In this document: positions 13,289 through 16,409 of the stretch, in pieces
Position numbering within the stretch: position 1 is the first letter of the stretch
How the letters are laid out: each line of letters opens with the position of its first letter
NCBI GenBank assembly: GCA_002479455.1
Contig: DLNB01000006.1
Coordinates: 1-16,409 of the forward strand
Source: Acetothermia bacterium UBA7521
GTDB taxonomy: Bacteria; Bipolaricaulota; Bipolaricaulia; Bipolaricaulales; Bipolaricaulaceae
Direction: 5' to 3'
Length of the DNA stretch: 16,409 nucleotides
Made by a program: the position numbers and the translations under genes
Notes under the pieces: generated by a model
Database searches by the model: none
Told to the model about the DNA's origin: nothing
Seen by the model: the letters and a program-made list of their open reading frames with translations, nothing else

Positions 13289-14308
13289 GTGATCTCCTAT
13301 CTCGCCCGCCGACTCGTCCAGGCCGTACCCGTGTTCCTCGGGGTGACGTTCGTGGTGTTTCTCCTCATGTACCTCACCCCCGGGGACCCGGTGGAGCTGT
13401 ACATGGGGCAAGCGGGAATCGTTTCCCAGGAGGAGATGGCCCGCATCCGCCACGAGTTCGGGCTTGACCGGCCTTTTCTCGAGCAATACGGGAGGTTCCT
13501 GTGGGGGATTGCTCGGGGGGATCTCGGGCGGTCCATTGTCCACCGCCGCCCGGTGGCGGAGCTGATCAGCGAGCGCATTCCGGCGACCATCGAGCTCTCG
13601 CTGTTTGCGGCCCTCATCGCCCTTCTGGTGGCGGTTCCGGCCGGGGTGGTCGCTGCGGTCCGCCGCTACTCGCTTCTCGACAACGTGGGGACCCTGCTCT
13701 CCCTGGTGGGGGTGTCCATGCCCGGGTTCTGGCTGGGTTTGATTTTGATCATCTTCTTCTCGGTCACGATGCGGGTGCTGCCCGTGGCGGGAAGGATGGC
13801 GTACGGGACCGGACTGGAGCCGCAGACGGGGTTCCTCCTTCTCGACGCGCTCCTCCAGGGAAACGGACGCGCCGCCCTCGATGTCCTGCGGCACCTCGCC
13901 ATGCCGGCGCTGGCCATGTCTGCCGGGATGATGGCGATGACGATGCGCATTACCCGATCGAGCCTGTCGGAGACGATTGGGCAGGACTACGTGCGTACGG
14001 CGCGCGCCAAGGGCGTTCCCGAGGGCCGGGTGGTCGTTCGCCACGCGCTGCGCAACGCTCTGCTTCCGGTTGTGACGGCGGTGGCGCTCAACCTGGGAGC
14101 GCTCCTGGGCGGCAACATGGTCGTGGAGACCGTGTTTGCCTGGCCCGGGCTGGGGCAGCGGGTGGTGGATGCGGTGAAAACCCGCGACTTCCCCCTCGTA
14201 CAAGGGTGCGTGCTTGTCTACGCGCTGACCTACGTGGTTCTCAACCTGGCCGCTGACCTCTCCTACGCGTTCCTCAACCCGCGCATCTCTCACGGGAAGG
14301 AGGGTTAG
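13289..14308 (+). CDS. ABC uptake permease, DppB/OppB type
   Basis: This 339-residue inner-membrane protein has about six helices. The N-terminus ISYLARRLVQAVPVFLGVTF and the following LTPGDPVELYMGQ are the DppB/OppB N-terminal pattern. A periplasmic loop has FGLDRPFLEQYGRFLWGI. The ATPase-contact EAA loop is DYVRTARAKGVPEGRVV and onward to NALLP (about 233-260). GTG 13289 is selected because it gives the standard N-terminus; the frame remains open upstream into the binding-protein gene. No Shine-Dalgarno precedes this GTG, unlike its neighbours, so translation may be low or depend on the hairpin. The next permease follows with no gap. Confidence 0.9.
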   Translation: MISYLARRLVQAVPVFLGVTFVVFLLMYLTPGDPVELYMGQAGIVSQEEMARIRHEFGLDRPFLEQYGRFLWGIARGDLGRSIVHRRPVAELISERIPATIELSLFAALIALLVAVPAGVVAAVRRYSLLDNVGTLLSLVGVSMPGFWLGLILIIFFSVTMRVLPVAGRMAYGTGLEPQTGFLLLDALLQGNGRAALDVLRHLAMPALAMSAGMMAMTMRITRSSLSETIGQDYVRTARAKGVPEGRVVVRHALRNALLPVVTAVALNLGALLGGNMVVETVFAWPGLGQRVVDAVKTRDFPLVQGCVLVYALTYVVLNLAADLSYAFLNPRISHGKEG

Positions 14309-15175
14309 GTGGGATCCCGGGCGTGGCGGGCGTTTCGCCGGAACCGGCTCGCTCTTGGGGGGGGGATTCTCGTCCTCGTGCTCAGCCTGTCGTCACTCCT
14401 CTCCCCGTGGATCGCGCCCCACGACCCGCTGCGCGGGAGGCTCCCCGACCGGCTGCGCAGCCCGAGCATCGTATCCGCCAGCGGAAAGCCGTACCTCCTC
14501 GGAACCGACAACCTCGGCCGCGACATCCTCAGCCGGATCCTCCACGGGGGTCGGGTGTCCATCTCGCTCGGGCTTCTGGTTGTCGGGGTGAGCATCGTTG
14601 TGGGGGTGGTGCTGGGGCTCGTGTCCGCGTACGCCGGAGGATGGGTGGACACGACGGTTCAGCGCCTCGTGGACGTACTGCTGGCGTTCCCGTATCTCGT
14701 ATTGGCGATCGCCCTCATGGGCCTGTTCGGGCCAGGGTTCCTGAACCTCGTGGTGGCGTTGGCGTTCAAGGAATGGGTTACGGCGTGCCGGATCGTCCGC
14801 AGCGAGGCCCTCGCTCTGAAGAACGCGGCGTTTGTCGAGGCGTCGCGGGCTGCGGGCGCAGGTCTGTTCCGAATCCTGTTTCGGCATCTCCTTCCGAACG
14901 TGATCCCCGGGGCGGTGGTCGTGGCGACGCTCCGCGTGGGATGGGTGATCTTGATGGAGGCGTCGTTGTCGTTCCTCGGCTTGGGCATCCAGCCGCCGCA
15001 ACCGAGTTGGGGGGTGATCATCGCCGACGGCCGGGATTACCTGTTCCGGGCGTGGTGGATCTCGACGTTTCCCGGGATCGCGATTCTCCTGTTCGTGCTC
15101 GGGGTGAACCTGCTGGGCGAGGGACTGCGCGACGCGCTCGACCCCCGGCTGGCGAGCGAGCGCCTTTCGGAGTAG
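14309..15175 (+). CDS. ABC uptake permease, DppC/OppC type
   Basis: This 288-residue inner-membrane protein partners the preceding permease. It has the OppC-type cytoplasmic N-terminus (WRAFRRNRLALGGGI), SPWIAPHDPL after the first helix, and the highly conserved LLGTDNLGRDILSR (63-76). The EAA loop is EASRAAGAGLFRI and on to HLLPN (177-197), and SFLGLGIQPPQPSWG (221-235) completes the signature. GTG 14309 starts directly after the upstream TAG, and AGGAGG (14298-14303) overlaps the end of the upstream gene. No DppD/DppF ATPases follow; its TAG abuts the CTA of the mnmA stop. The complete transporter must borrow ATPases coded elsewhere. Confidence 0.93.
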   Translation: MGSRAWRAFRRNRLALGGGILVLVLSLSSLLSPWIAPHDPLRGRLPDRLRSPSIVSASGKPYLLGTDNLGRDILSRILHGGRVSISLGLLVVGVSIVVGVVLGLVSAYAGGWVDTTVQRLVDVLLAFPYLVLAIALMGLFGPGFLNLVVALAFKEWVTACRIVRSEALALKNAAFVEASRAAGAGLFRILFRHLLPNVIPGAVVVATLRVGWVILMEASLSFLGLGIQPPQPSWGVIIADGRDYLFRAWWISTFPGIAILLFVLGVNLLGEGLRDALDPRLASERLSE

Positions 15176-16213
15176 CTACAGGGCGCGGGCGATGGTGCCC
15201 CCACCCCGCACCTCGTCGCCGCGGTAGAATACGGCGGCCTGACCCGGGGTGATCGCCCTCACGGGCTGGGAAAGCGAGACGTGAGCCGCGGCGTTCTCGA
15301 CCCTGACTTCCGCGGGAACGGCGGCGCTCCGGTATCTCACCTGGACCTCAGCGGGAAAGGAATCTCCGGGCGGGTCTCCGTCCATCCAGTGGAGGTTCGT
15401 TGCCACGAGACCCGCGGCATACAAGGCCGACTCAGGCCCCACCACCACCGCGTTCCGCCCGGAATCGAGGGACACCACGTACAGGGGGTCGGGCGTGGAG
15501 AGCCCGAGGCCCTTCCTCTGACCGATCGTGTAGCGGGGAAGGCCTTGGTGTTCGCCGAGCAGGCGACCGCGCAGGTCGAGGATCGGCCCGGGAGGGGCGT
15601 CCGGGATCAGGACCGCCATGCCCTCCGGGGCGAAGCACAGGTCCTGGCTCTCCCGAAGCCGGGCCGCCGTCAGGCCGAGGCCTTCCGCGAGGGCCTTGAT
15701 CTCGGGCTTCGTCTTCTCCCCCACCGGGAACAGCGCGCGGGCGAGTTCTCCTCGGCCCAGCCCGTACAGGAAGTAGGACTGGTCTTTGAACCGATCGCGT
15801 CCGCGCAGGAGACGCACCGCGCCGTCCGTGCGCCGGACCTGGGCGTGATGCCCCGTGGCCACGAACTCGATTCCCCGTCGGTCGGCCTCGCGGCAAAGAA
15901 GCGTGAACCGGACCTCCCGGTTGCACGCGGCGCATGGATTGGGCGTCAGGCCCGCTCGATAGGCTCGAAGCGCGGGTTCCACGACAAGCTCGCGGAACTC
16001 CGCCTGTGCCTGGACAACCTCGTGGGGGATCCCCAGTTCGCGGGCGGCAAGGGCTGCCGTGTCCACCGAGCAGCACGGGTTCTCGAGCGGTCCCTCCGGC
16101 TTCCACAGCCACAGCGTGAGCCCGTGAACCTCGTGGCCCGCCTCCCGGAGGAGGTGCGCAGCGACTGCGGAATCCACCCCGCCCGACAGGCCGACGAGCA
16201 CCCGCGGCGCCAT
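15176..16213 (-). CDS. mnmA: tRNA-specific 2-thiouridylase MnmA
   Basis: This 345-residue cytoplasmic enzyme adenylates U34 of Lys, Glu and Gln tRNAs and places sulfur there. It shows the PP-loop SGGVDS (10-15), CCSVDTAALAARELGIPHEV (47-66), and TPNPCAACN (90-98) with catalytic Cys94. ATGHHAQV is near 119-126, KDQSYFL is at 143-149, and the second catalytic Cys193 is in SQDLCF. The IGQRKGLGL segment begins the central domain and a beta-barrel C-terminal domain follows. Length is a little below the common 355-370. Its ATG immediately follows the cupin stop (TAGATG), which suggests coupled translation. It meets the DppC-type permease tail to tail with no spacer and no terminator. Confidence 0.96.
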   Translation of the reverse strand: MAPRVLVGLSGGVDSAVAAHLLREAGHEVHGLTLWLWKPEGPLENPCCSVDTAALAARELGIPHEVVQAQAEFRELVVEPALRAYRAGLTPNPCAACNREVRFTLLCREADRRGIEFVATGHHAQVRRTDGAVRLLRGRDRFKDQSYFLYGLGRGELARALFPVGEKTKPEIKALAEGLGLTAARLRESQDLCFAPEGMAVLIPDAPPGPILDLRGRLLGEHQGLPRYTIGQRKGLGLSTPDPLYVVSLDSGRNAVVVGPESALYAAGLVATNLHWMDGDPPGDSFPAEVQVRYRSAAVPAEVRVENAAAHVSLSQPVRAITPGQAAVFYRGDEVRGGGTIARAL

Positions 16214-16409
16214 CTACGTCTCGTAGAGCACAGGGACGACGCACAGGAAGCCAAGCGGTTCCCCGCCGGTGTTGCGGAACTGGTGTTCGTCACCCGGTGG
16301 GATGAACACCACCGACCCCTCCTGGATGGGGATGAGGCCGGTTGTTGTGAGAACAGTTCCCCGACCGCGCAGGACGACCACCCCGTGCTCGAACGGGTGG
16401 GTGTGGGCG
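16214..16409 (-). CDS. Cupin-domain protein, 3' part (5' end beyond window)
   Basis: The last 64 residues are visible. They read AHTHPFEHGVVVLRGRGTVL, then LIPIQEGSVVFIPPGDEHQF and RNTGGEPLGFLCVVPVLYET. HTHPFEH carries the first cupin motif (His, His, Glu, His) and GDEHQF the second metal-binding His. This suggests a small metal-binding single cupin. Its enzymatic or sensing role is unknown. It is directly upstream of mnmA on the same strand, the stop TAG touching the mnmA ATG. A functional link to tRNA thiolation is not implied. Confidence 0.88.
   Translation of the reverse strand, partial: AHTHPFEHGVVVLRGRGTVLTTTGLIPIQEGSVVFIPPGDEHQFRNTGGEPLGFLCVVPVLYET

Noticed and set aside
1..16409. tRNA, rRNA, riboswitch, toxin-antitoxin, phage or defence modules
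   Set aside because: I looked for conserved RNA cores, small paired genes and nuclease/helicase domains on both strands and found none that could be supported.

Overview
This 16.4 kb window comes from a GC-rich bacterial chromosome. Coding is dense, on both strands, with very short gaps. Three features point to Bacteria: perfect Shine-Dalgarno sequences, an MnmA tRNA thiouridylase and IS5/IS630 insertion sequences. The substrate-binding protein has a cleavable signal peptide and no lipobox cysteine. That fits a free periplasmic protein in a two-membrane cell, but this is inference. I cannot name the species; a deep-branching or uncultured GC-rich lineage is possible and unproven.

Layout. Bases 1-578 hold the 5' part of an IS5-family element on the minus strand, with transposase in two frames joined at an A4G6 slip site. 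It abuts the last 58 codons of what looks like a class II glutamine amidotransferase (579-755). Next, on the minus strand, come a free-methionine-R-sulfoxide reductase (msrC) overlapping a lipocalin, a 211-bp imperfect inverted-repeat element (1834-2044) and a SAM methyltransferase. The methyltransferase diverges from a plus-strand nucleotidyltransferase-fold protein across 39 bp. Bases 3700-5064 are a decayed zone: hairpins, a broken IS630-family transposase with two frame changes, a 20-bp near-repeat and about 490 bp with no recognisable gene.

The right half is metabolic and transport. A fused trehalose-6-phosphate synthase/phosphatase (5170-7350) has a promoter, a leader hairpin and a perfect Shine-Dalgarno, but no standard start codon. 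It converges, with a 4-bp gap, on two overlapping ABC half-transporters (7355-11142). Their NBD motifs form one canonical and one degenerate ATP site, as in heterodimeric exporters. A DUF3467-type small protein is divergent from them. Next is a peptide/opine-type uptake operon consisting of binding protein, hairpin and two permeases; no ATPase genes follow. It abuts mnmA end to end. mnmA lies directly downstream of a cupin gene that runs off the window.

The main cross-cutting signal is a hexamer of the form TANNAT, usually within GGGTANNATC, placed 6-11 bp before the ATG of four genes that lack a Shine-Dalgarno. This suggests leaderless or near-leaderless transcription of some genes. The genes with longer leaders (trehalose, binding protein, second permease) have strong Shine-Dalgarno sequences. 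I found no tRNA, rRNA, CRISPR array, phage module or clearly new defence system.
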